DNA of 7,648 nucleotides from Fusobacteriaceae bacterium (GCA_030625925.1 DAOUPY010000063.1:1-7648), one strand, 5' to 3'. Positions 1 through 5,588 are shown, counted from the stretch's first letter. Notes: generated from the letters alone by a model not told the origin. Translations and numbers: made by a program.

Positions 1-1
1 C

Positions 2-262
2 TATACCCTTTGGCATTCTACAGGACCTAAACTCCATGTGAAGTTAATAAAGGATATCTACGAAGAAAAGGGAATGGAGATAGATATGGAAAATAAAGAA
101 GAAAAGCAAATATATGAAAATATAAATTTGGAATATATGGAGCCAGAGAAAAGGTGGGAGTCCATTGAAGACTATCAAAAGGAAACCGAAGCAGGAATAA
201 AAGGAGAAAAAAGTTATGACAAAAAAACAAAAAGTAAAAAAAATAATAGCTGTACTTCATGA
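2..262 (+). CDS. polX: Probable family X DNA polymerase, C-terminal end (5' partial)
   Basis: The frame is open from the window edge and encodes the last 86 residues of a protein whose start lies upstream. The end resembles the palm/thumb end of DNA polymerase beta-like enzymes. A 'STG' tripeptide (fragment residues 6-8) sits where Pol beta has YFTG. A helix-like stretch with 'EEKG' follows, then 'KQIYENINLEYMEPEKR', which parallels the Pol beta ending 'DIFDYIQWKYREPKDR'. Such enzymes fill short gaps in base-excision repair, which fits the nth gene overlapping its 3' end by 47 nt. Bacterial PolX usually carries a C-terminal PHP nuclease domain; none follows here, so this would be a short form. 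The last residues are Lys/Glu-rich and look unstructured. The call rests on about 60 residues recognised by eye. The family is likely, not certain. Confidence 0.6.
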   Translation, partial: YTLWHSTGPKLHVKLIKDIYEEKGMEIDMENKEEKQIYENINLEYMEPEKRWESIEDYQKETEAGIKGEKSYDKKTKSKKNNSCTS

Positions 263-884
263 AAAGTTTGGGAATCCAAAATGTGCATTAAATTATGAAA
301 CTCCTTTTGAATTATTGGTGGCAGTGAGTCTGTCAGCTCAGTGTACTGATAAGAGGGTAAATATAGTTACTGAGGAGATGTTCCGAAAAAAAGGGATAAA
401 TACTCCAAAACAATTTGCAGAGATGGAATTAGAGGAGATAGAAGCTCTGGTAAGGAGTACAGGGTTTTATAAAAATAAAGCCAAAAATATAAAGAAAACC
501 AGCGAGATCTTATTGGAAAAATACGATGGAGAAGTTCCACAAGAGATGGATAAACTGGTGGATTTAGCAGGAGTAGGCAGAAAAACAGCAAATGTTGTCA
601 GAGGAGAGGTGTGGGGACTAGCTGAAGGAGTAACAGTGGATACCCATGTAAAGAGGCTGACAAACTTAATAGGGATCATTAAGGGGGATAATCCCATAAT
701 TATCGAAAGGGAATTGATGGAGATAGTTCCTAAAGAGTGTTGGATAGATATATCGCATTATTTAATCTTACAGGGAAGAGATGTCTGTATAGCCAGGAGA
801 CCTCAATGTGGTAAATGTGAAATAAATATTTTTTGTAATTTTGGAAGAAAAAAATTAAAAAAAGAGGGCAAAAATATTAGCTGA
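216..884 (+). CDS. nth: Endonuclease III, DNA glycosylase/AP lyase
   Basis: This base-excision-repair enzyme removes oxidised pyrimidines from DNA and cuts the abasic site by beta-elimination. The 222 residues match the usual length (about 211 in E. coli). The helix-hairpin-helix motif LAGVGRKTANVV spans residues 117-128 and holds the catalytic Lys123. The catalytic Asp142 lies in VDTHVKRL. The C-terminal [4Fe-4S] ligands are complete with family spacing C-x6-C-x2-C-x5-C (Cys191, 198, 201, 207). The ATG at 216 is chosen because AGGAG (202-206) lies 9 nt upstream and the protein begins at the family's normal N-terminus. It overlaps the preceding polymerase frame by 47 nt, so co-transcription and probably translational coupling are expected. 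No U-tract terminator is seen after the stop. Confidence is very high. Confidence 0.97.
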   Translation: MTKKQKVKKIIAVLHEKFGNPKCALNYETPFELLVAVSLSAQCTDKRVNIVTEEMFRKKGINTPKQFAEMELEEIEALVRSTGFYKNKAKNIKKTSEILLEKYDGEVPQEMDKLVDLAGVGRKTANVVRGEVWGLAEGVTVDTHVKRLTNLIGIIKGDNPIIIERELMEIVPKECWIDISHYLILQGRDVCIARRPQCGKCEINIFCNFGRKKLKKEGKNIS

Positions 885-956
885 TAACGGGCAGGATAAT
901 AATACTAAGGTCTTAAAAGTTTCGACTCTCAAACCTTTGGAATACCAAGGATTATG

Positions 957-985
957 TTGACATAAAAACTAAACAATGGTAATAT
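957..985 (+). promoter_or_regulatory. Near-consensus sigma70-type promoter of nifSU
   Basis: TTGACA (957-962) and TAATAT (980-985) are separated by exactly 17 nt. Transcription would start near 992, giving a leader of about 20 nt before nifS. This makes nifS-nifU a separate unit from nth. A small dyad, CCTTTGG-AATA-CCAAGG (934-950), lies just upstream of the -35 box and might be an operator, but matches no site I recognise. Confidence 0.8.
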
Positions 986-1012
986 AGGGTATATAGAATA
1001 AGGGGTGAAGCT

Positions 1013-2188
1013 ATGAGAAGAGTTTATTTGGATAACAACGCTACGACAAAAACAGATGAAAGAGTATTGGAAGCAATGTTACCTTATTTTTGTGAGGTAT
1101 ATGGAAATGCTCACAGTATGCACAGTTTTGGACAAGAGGCAGGCAGAGCTTTGGATTTAGCCAGAGAGACTGTTTCAAATATATTAAAAATAGAGAAATC
1201 AGAATTAATTTTTACTGGAACAGGAGTTGAAAGTAATAATTTAGCCATAAGAGGTATAGCAAGAGCTTATAAAAGAAGAGGAAATCACATAATTACCAGT
1301 ACAATAGAGCATCCGGGAGTTAAGAATACATGTCAAGACCTTGAAAGAGAGGGATTTGAAGTATCTTATATACCTGTAGATGAAAATGGTGTAGTAATCG
1401 TAGAGGAGTTAAAAAAAGCTATCAGAAAAGAAACAATCTTAGTTACTTTGATGCATGCAAACAACGAGACTGGAGTGGTACAGCCCATTGAGGAAATATC
1501 TAAAATAACTCGTGAGAATAAGATTGTATTTCATACAGATGCTGTTCAAACAGTTGGAAAAATACCTGTATATCCTAAGGAATTAGGAGTAGATCTAATG
1601 AGTTTTTCAGCTCATAAATTTAACGGTCCCAAGGGGACTGCTGGATTATTTGTTAAAAATGGAATTAGATTGGGAAAAGTAATCACAGGCGGGGGTCAAG
1701 AGAGAAAGATCAGACCTGGAACAACTAACCTGGCAGGGGTAGTAGGGATGGCTAAAGCATTGGACTTAGCTGCTGCAAATATGGAAGAAAAAATAAAAGA
1801 AGAGGAGGAATTGAGGTCATTCTTTGAAACAGAGATGGTTGCCAGAATTCCAGAGATAAAGATAAATGGTAAAGATATAGTCAGGCTTCCAGGAACTTCA
1901 AGTATAAGTTTTAAATATTTAGAAGGAGAATCAATCTTATTAGGACTTGATTATAAAGGGATAGCGGTAAGTTCAGGATCAGCATGTTCTTCAGATGATC
2001 TGCAGGCTTCCCATGTATTGTTAGCGATGGGGATAGAAGTTGTAGATGCTCACGGAACTATTAGATTCTCGTTGGGGAAATTTAATACTCGTGAAGACAT
2101 AGAATATGTAATAGAGGAAGCTCCTAAGGTGATAGAGAAATTAAGAATGATCTCACCACTTTGGAATGAATTTCAACTTAAAAAATAA
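1013..2188 (+). CDS. nifS: Cysteine desulfurase, NifS/IscS type (group I)
   Basis: This PLP-dependent enzyme takes sulfur from L-cysteine, leaving alanine, and passes a persulfide to the scaffold protein encoded next door. The 391 residues fit the family. The PLP-binding lysine is Lys202 in SFSAHKFNGPKG. His100 (IEH), Asp176 and Gln179 (HTDAVQ) are the expected cofactor contacts. Catalytic Cys325 sits in SGSACSSDDLQASHVL, a full-length mobile loop typical of group I enzymes. GTT at 236-238 matches the phosphate contact from the partner subunit. One oddity is that the usual S-G-x-T-E-S motif reads G-T-G-V-E-S (69-74), with Val72 in place of the conserved Thr. The start is ATG 1013 behind AGGGGTGA (1001-1008). 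nifU follows after 25 nt in the same operon. Without other nif genes here, the role is general Fe-S supply rather than nitrogen fixation. Confidence 0.96.
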   Translation: MRRVYLDNNATTKTDERVLEAMLPYFCEVYGNAHSMHSFGQEAGRALDLARETVSNILKIEKSELIFTGTGVESNNLAIRGIARAYKRRGNHIITSTIEHPGVKNTCQDLEREGFEVSYIPVDENGVVIVEELKKAIRKETILVTLMHANNETGVVQPIEEISKITRENKIVFHTDAVQTVGKIPVYPKELGVDLMSFSAHKFNGPKGTAGLFVKNGIRLGKVITGGGQERKIRPGTTNLAGVVGMAKALDLAAANMEEKIKEEEELRSFFETEMVARIPEIKINGKDIVRLPGTSSISFKYLEGESILLGLDYKGIAVSSGSACSSDDLQASHVLLAMGIEVVDAHGTIRFSLGKFNTREDIEYVIEEAPKVIEKLRMISPLWNEFQLKK

Positions 2189-2213
2189 ATTAAAAGATAG
2201 GGAGTGGCGATAG

Positions 2214-2582
2214 ATGGAATATACAAAAAAAGTAATGGATCATTTCATGAATCCTAGAAATGTTGGAGTAATTGAAAACCCTGATGGATATGGAAAGATA
2301 GGAAGTCCGTCTTGTGGAGATATGATGGAGATCTTCTTAAAGATAGAAGATGGAATAATCAGAGATGTAAAATTTAGAACATTTGGATGTGCTTCAGCTA
2401 TTGCATCATCATCAGTAACTACAGAGATGATTTTAGATAAGACTGTAGAAGAAGCGTTACAAGTAACTAACAAAGCTGTTGTAGAAGCTTTAGATGGTTT
2501 ACCTGCAGCAAAAGTACATTGTTCTGTATTAGCTGAAGAAGCTATTAAAGCAGCAATAGAAGATTATATGTCTAAAAAATAA
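2214..2582 (+). CDS. nifU: NifU/IscU-type Fe-S cluster scaffold protein
   Basis: This small scaffold builds [2Fe-2S]/[4Fe-4S] clusters from NifS-derived sulfur and iron and hands them to apo-proteins. Its 122 residues correspond to the IscU-like domain alone; the central ferredoxin and C-terminal Nfu domains of full NifU are absent. The three ligand cysteines are present: Cys34 (SPSCGDM, with Asp36 as the conserved Asp), Cys59 (FGCASAIASSS) and Cys103 (KVHCSVLAEEAI). The segment that reads LPPVK in E. coli IscU, the HscA chaperone site, is LPAAK here (97-101). ATG 2214 lies 9 nt after AGGGAG (2199-2204). It is the last gene of the nifSU operon and is followed at once by a terminator. No iscR, iscA, hscA, hscB or fdx genes are next to it. 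Confidence 0.95.
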   Translation: MEYTKKVMDHFMNPRNVGVIENPDGYGKIGSPSCGDMMEIFLKIEDGIIRDVKFRTFGCASAIASSSVTTEMILDKTVEEALQVTNKAVVEALDGLPAAKVHCSVLAEEAIKAAIEDYMSKK

Positions 2583-2593
2583 TGATTTTATTT

Positions 2594-2617
2594 GGGGTAG
2601 GAAACTATCCCTTTTTT
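2594..2617 (+). terminator. Rho-independent terminator of nifSU
   Basis: GGGGTAG and CTATCCC form a 7-bp stem with one G-T pair, closed by a GAAA (GNRA) tetraloop and followed directly by six T. It starts 12 nt after the nifU stop codon. Confidence 0.92.
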
Positions 2618-2627
2618 ATTTGATATA

Positions 2628-2636
2628 TGCTATAAT
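2628..2636 (+). promoter_or_regulatory. Extended -10 promoter candidate
   Basis: TGCTATAAT is a perfect TATAAT hexamer with the TGn extension, 10 nt beyond the nifU terminator's T-tract. No good -35 box lies upstream, which extended -10 promoters can tolerate. The start site would be near 2643. The transcript would either be a leader of about 235 nt for the carboxypeptidase gene or a separate small RNA. No better promoter is seen closer to that gene. Confidence 0.5.
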
Positions 2637-2714
2637 ACTCTGATCTAAAAAGTATGTTATTAATTGATGTTTCGCGCTTACAAAGCCCACAATAATATTA
2701 AGATGTAATTCTTA

Positions 2715-2766
2715 TTTTCTTTAAAATTATATTTAAAATGAAGTATTTTGATAATTTTAAAGAAAA
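2715..2766. repeat. 16-bp AT-rich perfect inverted repeat
   Basis: TTTTCTTTAAAATTAT (2715-2730) is the exact reverse complement of ATAATTTTAAAGAAAA (2751-2766). Within the 20-nt loop, AAAAT (2735-2739) and ATTTT (2745-2749) can pair further around GAAGT. As RNA this would form a long two-part hairpin. No T-tract follows, so it is not a simple terminator. Confidence 0.8.
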
Positions 2767-2775
2767 ATTATGGCT

Positions 2776-2800
2776 GTTTGCCCGCCGGAGGCGGGCAAAC
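2776..2800. repeat. GC-rich 11-bp perfect hairpin
   Basis: GTTTGCCCGCC (2776-2786) and GGCGGGCAAAC (2790-2800) form a perfect stem with a GGA triloop. It is far more GC-rich than anything around it. A five-T run occurs only 7 nt after the stem (2808-2812), so it is at best a non-canonical terminator. It could also be a REP-like palindrome, or part of the larger element it sits in. Confidence 0.85.
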
Positions 2801-2880
2801 TCTACGATTTTTAATGTGTGCACCATCGCGAAAATTCAGTTGTTAATAAATTATGAGAGAAAAAGGATGAAGTGAATAAG

Positions 2881-3975
2881 ATGAAAAAAATTGTTATAGG
2901 AATATATTTAATTGTAGGGATATTGAGTTTTGGGCAGGGGGAGAGATCGGCAGCAAAATTATTGGGAACAGCAGATGGTAAAATAATAAATTGTATCAAT
3001 GGAGAAAAGATCTACCCCTTAGCTTCTGTTACTAAGATGATGACTATACTGCTCACCTATGATGCTATATCTAAGGGTGAGATAGCCATGGAGGATATGG
3101 TAGATATCCCGGAAGAGGCAAGAAAAATTGGCGGGAGCAGGATATGGATGACTGTAGAAGACAGGCTGAGTGTGAGAGATTTGCTCAAAGCGACAGCTAT
3201 CTATTCTGCTAATAATGCAGCATATTCTCTGGCTTACTATGTAGGAAATGGAGATTTAGACAGATTTGTAGAGAGGATGAATGAAAAAGCAAAGTCTTTA
3301 GGTATGGTAAATACCAGTTATTATACTCCGGCAGGGCTGCCTCCTCATATGACGGGAACGGAGATGGATGTATCTACAGTAAATGATATCTATAAACTAT
3401 CTATGGAATTGCTGAAAAATGATGACTATATGAAGATTGCTTCTATGAAGGAAGCCAGTATAAGAAATGGCCAGCAGAAATTTAAAAGCAGAAATAAATT
3501 ATTGGGAATAGATGGGATCTACGGGATAAAAACAGGACACCATAGTTTGGCAGGGTATAATATTTCCATAGTTTCCAAAAAGAATAATTTAAATATGATA
3601 GAGATTGTGTTTGGTTCGCCAGATGAAAAAACCCGTGATACGGTTGTACTAGAGGATTTGGATAAATTCTATACTGATTACGGTTATGTAGATCTTTTAG
3701 TTCAGGGAGAGAAATTGGGGACGCTAAAGGTTAAAGATGGTGTAAAATCAGAAGTTAATTTTTATGCTGAGAATAACTACACTAAGCTGATGGCTAAAAA
3801 TAGAAAAATAGAAAAACAATTAACAATGAAAAAAGATGTAAAAGCTCCTGTTGAAGCCGGGACGGTAGTTGGAGAGTATAAAATTTCAATAGACGGTAAA
3901 ACTTATTTGAAAAGTGATTTAATAATAAAAAAATCTATTGAAAGATTGGGTTTTTTTCAAAGAATATTTAACTGA
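2881..3975 (+). CDS. Serine-type D-Ala-D-Ala carboxypeptidase (DacA/PBP5 family)
   Basis: This exported low-molecular-weight penicillin-binding protein trims the terminal D-alanine from peptidoglycan pentapeptides. From ATG 2881 it has 364 residues. Residues 1-18 (MKK, then a hydrophobic run ending SFG) form a signal peptide. All three active-site motifs are present: SVTK (49-52, nucleophile Ser49 and Lys52), SAN (109-111) and KTG (217-219). A beta-rich PBP5-type C-terminal domain spans roughly 268-346. The last 15 residues (KKSIERLGFFQRIFN) look amphipathic and may anchor the protein on the outer face of the inner membrane. The start is uncertain. AAGGA (2863-2867) is 13 nt from ATG 2881 but only 4 nt from an in-frame GTG at 2872, which would add three residues; ATG gives the more typical signal peptide. 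A long unexplained gap precedes it and a terminator overlaps its stop. Confidence 0.93.
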   Translation: MKKIVIGIYLIVGILSFGQGERSAAKLLGTADGKIINCINGEKIYPLASVTKMMTILLTYDAISKGEIAMEDMVDIPEEARKIGGSRIWMTVEDRLSVRDLLKATAIYSANNAAYSLAYYVGNGDLDRFVERMNEKAKSLGMVNTSYYTPAGLPPHMTGTEMDVSTVNDIYKLSMELLKNDDYMKIASMKEASIRNGQQKFKSRNKLLGIDGIYGIKTGHHSLAGYNISIVSKKNNLNMIEIVFGSPDEKTRDTVVLEDLDKFYTDYGYVDLLVQGEKLGTLKVKDGVKSEVNFYAENNYTKLMAKNRKIEKQLTMKKDVKAPVEAGTVVGEYKISIDGKTYLKSDLIIKKSIERLGFFQRIFN

Positions 3976-4001
3976 AAGAGTCTTTAGAGACTCTTTTTTT
4001 T
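3975..4001 (+). terminator. Rho-independent terminator of the carboxypeptidase gene
   Basis: AAAGAGTCT (3975-3983) and AGACTCTTT (3988-3996) form a 9-bp stem with a TTAG loop, and T residues continue to 4001. The stem begins on the last base of the TGA stop codon, so the gene is probably a single-gene unit. Confidence 0.93.
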
Positions 4002-4013
4002 GTTCACAGAGTT

Positions 4014-4042
4014 TTCACAATGCTAAAGTACAATATATATAT
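4014..4042 (+). promoter_or_regulatory. Promoter candidate with a (TA)6 tract at the -10 position
   Basis: TTCACA (4014-4019) is a fair -35 box. A run of six TA dinucleotides (4034-4045) supplies TATATA hexamers at spacings of 16 or 18 nt. Transcription would begin around 4050, just ahead of the ribosome site of the small exported protein. The terminator upstream makes a dedicated promoter necessary. The exact -10 hexamer cannot be fixed by eye. Confidence 0.5.
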
Positions 4043-4079
4043 ATAGGAAGAGAGAGTAGTAAAGAGGAGGGGGATTAAG

Positions 4080-4484
4080 ATGAGAAATAAAATAATTATA
4101 GGATTGTTGTTATTGTCAGCTGTATCTTTTGGAGCTTATGGATATCATAATGGAGAATCTATGTGGAAAGGAAATGGAACCATGATGGGCAGAGGATATA
4201 GTTGTGGTGGATATGGGTCAATGATGTGGGATAGAAATGATCTTAGCGAAGAGCATCGTGGAGAAATGTTTGAGATGATACGAGAAAGAAGAGAGACTGG
4301 TTATAAAGAAAGTTTTGAAATTAGAGAAAAGGAACTGGAGTTAGAAAGAAAATTATCGGCAGATAAAGTGGACTGGAAGGGTGTAGAAAGATTGAATAAA
4401 GAAATTTCGGATTTAAAAGCTGAGAGAAGATTACAGAATATAAAAGATAGAAAAGAGATAGAAGATAAATATGATGGGAAATAA
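4080..4484 (+). CDS. Small exported Met/Gly-rich protein, Spy/ZraP-like
   Basis: The protein has 134 residues. Residues 1-19 form a signal peptide (positive start, hydrophobic core, ending AVSFGA), so it should act in the periplasm. Next comes a Gly/Met-rich segment with candidate metal ligands: His23, Met28, Met35, Met36, Cys42, Met48 and Met49. From 'LSEEHR' (55-60) to the end the sequence is highly charged and helical in character. It has the general plan of the Spy/CpxP/ZraP ('heavy-metal resistance') group, in which an LTxxQ-like helix is followed by a long helical hairpin that binds metals or unfolded proteins. The LTxxQ motif itself is only approximate. There is one cysteine, so no internal disulfide. 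ATG 4080 has AGGAGG (4065-4070) 9 nt upstream. It stands alone between two terminators. The gene is real; the family call is inference. Confidence 0.8.
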   Translation: MRNKIIIGLLLLSAVSFGAYGYHNGESMWKGNGTMMGRGYSCGGYGSMMWDRNDLSEEHRGEMFEMIRERRETGYKESFEIREKELELERKLSADKVDWKGVERLNKEISDLKAERRLQNIKDRKEIEDKYDGK

Positions 4485-4501
4485 AAATCTATAGGTATAG
4501 A

Positions 4502-4527
4502 AAAAAGGAATCTTTGGGTTCCTTTTT
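4502..4527 (+). terminator. Rho-independent terminator after the Spy-like gene
   Basis: AAAAAGGAATC (4502-4512) pairs with GGTTCCTTTTT (4517-4527) around a TTTG loop. The T-tract is part of the stem and the A-tract mirrors it, so the structure could also stop transcription from the other strand. Confidence 0.85.
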
Positions 4528-4536
4528 CTATTATTA

Positions 4537-4545
4537 TGTTATAAT
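4537..4545 (+). promoter_or_regulatory. Extended -10 promoter of the pseudouridine synthase gene
   Basis: TGTTATAAT is a perfect extended -10 element, 9 nt past the upstream terminator. The -35 zone falls inside the terminator stem and has no good match. Transcription would start near 4552, giving a leader of about 40 nt. Confidence 0.6.
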
Positions 4546-4591
4546 AGAAGGGAATATAGTTATGAATTAAAGTTATGGAAAAGGAGAAATG

Positions 4592-5476
4592 ATGAAAAAA
4601 AAAATAATTGAACCAGAATATCACGGATATAAGGTGGGAGATTACCTAAAGGAAGTTTTAGGATATTCCAGCAGGAGTATGAGAAAGATCGATATTTTCT
4701 TAAATGGAAAAAAAGTAAAACCTAACAAAAAAGTGAGAAAATTAAATAGGTTACTAGTGAAAGAACATAATAAGGGAACTAATATCCAGCCTATCCAAAT
4801 GGATTTGGATATAGTGTATGAGGATAAGAATCTAATCATATTGAATAAGGAACCATATTTGATAGTGCATCCTACCAAAAAAAGGGTGGATAAAACTCTG
4901 GCTCATGGAATAGTATACTATATGAAGGAGCAGACAGGGGAGATCACAGTCCCTAGGTTCTATAATAGATTAGATATGAATACCTCTGGAATAATAGTGG
5001 TAGCTAAAAATGGGTTTGCCCAGGCATTTTTGCAAAATAAAGAAAAAGCCACTGTGAAAAAATATTATCAGACGATAGTTAAGGGGATAGTGAAAGAGGA
5101 TGAGTTTATCATAGAAAATTCCATTGGTCGTGTAGGAGAGTCACTGAAAAGAGAGCTACTTTCGGTAGAAGATGGCGGCCAAACGGCAAAAACTGGTGTA
5201 AAAGTTCTAAAGAGGATGGATGATCAAAACTTAACCCTTCTTGAGGTGGAATTATTTACTGGAAGAACTCATCAGATCAGGGTACATCTGTCATCTATGG
5301 GGCACCCAATATTAGGAGATGAACTATACGGTGGAATCCTTGGTAGTGTCAAAAGACAGCTTCTGCATGCTTATAAACTAGTGTTTACTAACCCTGAGAC
5401 AGGGAAGGATGAGACCGTAACTACAGATCTGCCTGAAGATATGGAAACAATCATAAAAGGTTGTGTGAAAGGGTAA
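4592..5476 (+). CDS. RluA-family RNA pseudouridine synthase
   Basis: This cytoplasmic enzyme converts specific uridines in rRNA or tRNA to pseudouridine; the exact target cannot be read from the sequence. From ATG 4592 it has 294 residues, close to RluD-like enzymes. Residues 11-60 look like an S4-type RNA-binding domain (GYKVGDYLKEVLG...FLNGKKVKPN). The catalytic core follows, with NRLDMNTSG (125-133) holding the catalytic Asp128; the first position is Asn where many relatives have His. The second signature is GRTHQIRVHLSSMGHPILGD (224-243). Two ATGs lie in tandem. AAGGAG (4581-4586) is 5 nt from ATG 4592 but only 2 nt from ATG 4589, so the second is preferred; the longer form adds one Met. 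It has its own promoter and no obvious terminator before gap. The family is certain, the substrate unknown. Confidence 0.95.
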   Translation: MKKKIIEPEYHGYKVGDYLKEVLGYSSRSMRKIDIFLNGKKVKPNKKVRKLNRLLVKEHNKGTNIQPIQMDLDIVYEDKNLIILNKEPYLIVHPTKKRVDKTLAHGIVYYMKEQTGEITVPRFYNRLDMNTSGIIVVAKNGFAQAFLQNKEKATVKKYYQTIVKGIVKEDEFIIENSIGRVGESLKRELLSVEDGGQTAKTGVKVLKRMDDQNLTLLEVELFTGRTHQIRVHLSSMGHPILGDELYGGILGSVKRQLLHAYKLVFTNPETGKDETVTTDLPEDMETIIKGCVKG

Positions 5477-5518
5477 AAATAGATCAAAGATTGTTGTAAA
5501 ATTAATACCCATGTTCCG

Positions 5519-5548
5519 TTGACAAAAGATAGAAATATGAGCTATATT
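5519..5548 (+). promoter_or_regulatory. Strong sigma70-type promoter of gap
   Basis: TTGACA (5519-5524) and TATATT (5543-5548) are 18 nt apart. Transcription would start near 5555, shortly before AGGAGG (5574-5579). Consensus -35 and ribosome site suit a highly expressed glycolytic gene. Confidence 0.75.
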
Positions 5549-5588
5549 TATAGTGTAAAATAAAAAAAATCTTAGGAGGAACAAAACT

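Larger units (their letters stand above)
2657..2849. repeat. Palindrome-rich intergenic element with imperfect terminal inverted repeats
   Basis: The gap between nifU and the carboxypeptidase (2583-2871) contains no convincing gene but has nested inverted repeats. The outermost pair is TTATTAA (2657-2663) with TTAATAA (2843-2849). Inside it TTTCGCG (2670-2676) pairs with CGCGAAA (2827-2833). Two further hairpins lie within (2715-2766 and 2776-2800). TATG occurs next to both ends (2653-2656 and 2852-2855), with 2 nt between the right-hand copy and the repeat. The layout resembles a small non-autonomous mobile element (MITE-like) or an interspersed palindromic repeat. The outer arms are short and their spacing differs by 3 nt, so chance pairing in AT-rich DNA is possible. 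Boundaries are tentative. Confidence 0.35.

Noticed and set aside
885..956. tRNA, T-box or riboswitch before nifS
   Set aside because: The region lies upstream of the clear promoter at 957-985, so it is not in the nifS leader, and no cloverleaf or T-box motif is seen.
2641..2850. Replication origin
   Set aside because: The gap is AT-rich with repeats but has no cluster of DnaA boxes (TTATNCACA), and there are no dnaA/dnaN or gidA-type neighbours.
2811..2999. Reverse-strand open frame covering the start of the carboxypeptidase gene
   Set aside because: Most of it is antisense to the signal peptide and N-terminus; there is no supporting ribosome site or family resemblance.
4575..4592. Five-codon frame (ATG GAA AAG GAG AAA TGA) before the pseudouridine synthase
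   Set aside because: It has no ribosome site of its own and consists of the Shine-Dalgarno region of the real gene; chance is sufficient.
4301..4624. Reverse-strand open frame across the 3' half of the Spy-like gene and the following gap
   Set aside because: It is Phe/Ser/Leu-rich, the typical antisense of Lys/Glu-rich coding sequence, and lies over a well-supported gene and terminator.
5471..5510. GGGTA...TACCC as a terminator after the pseudouridine synthase gene
   Set aside because: The stem is only 5 bp with a 30-nt loop and no T-tract.
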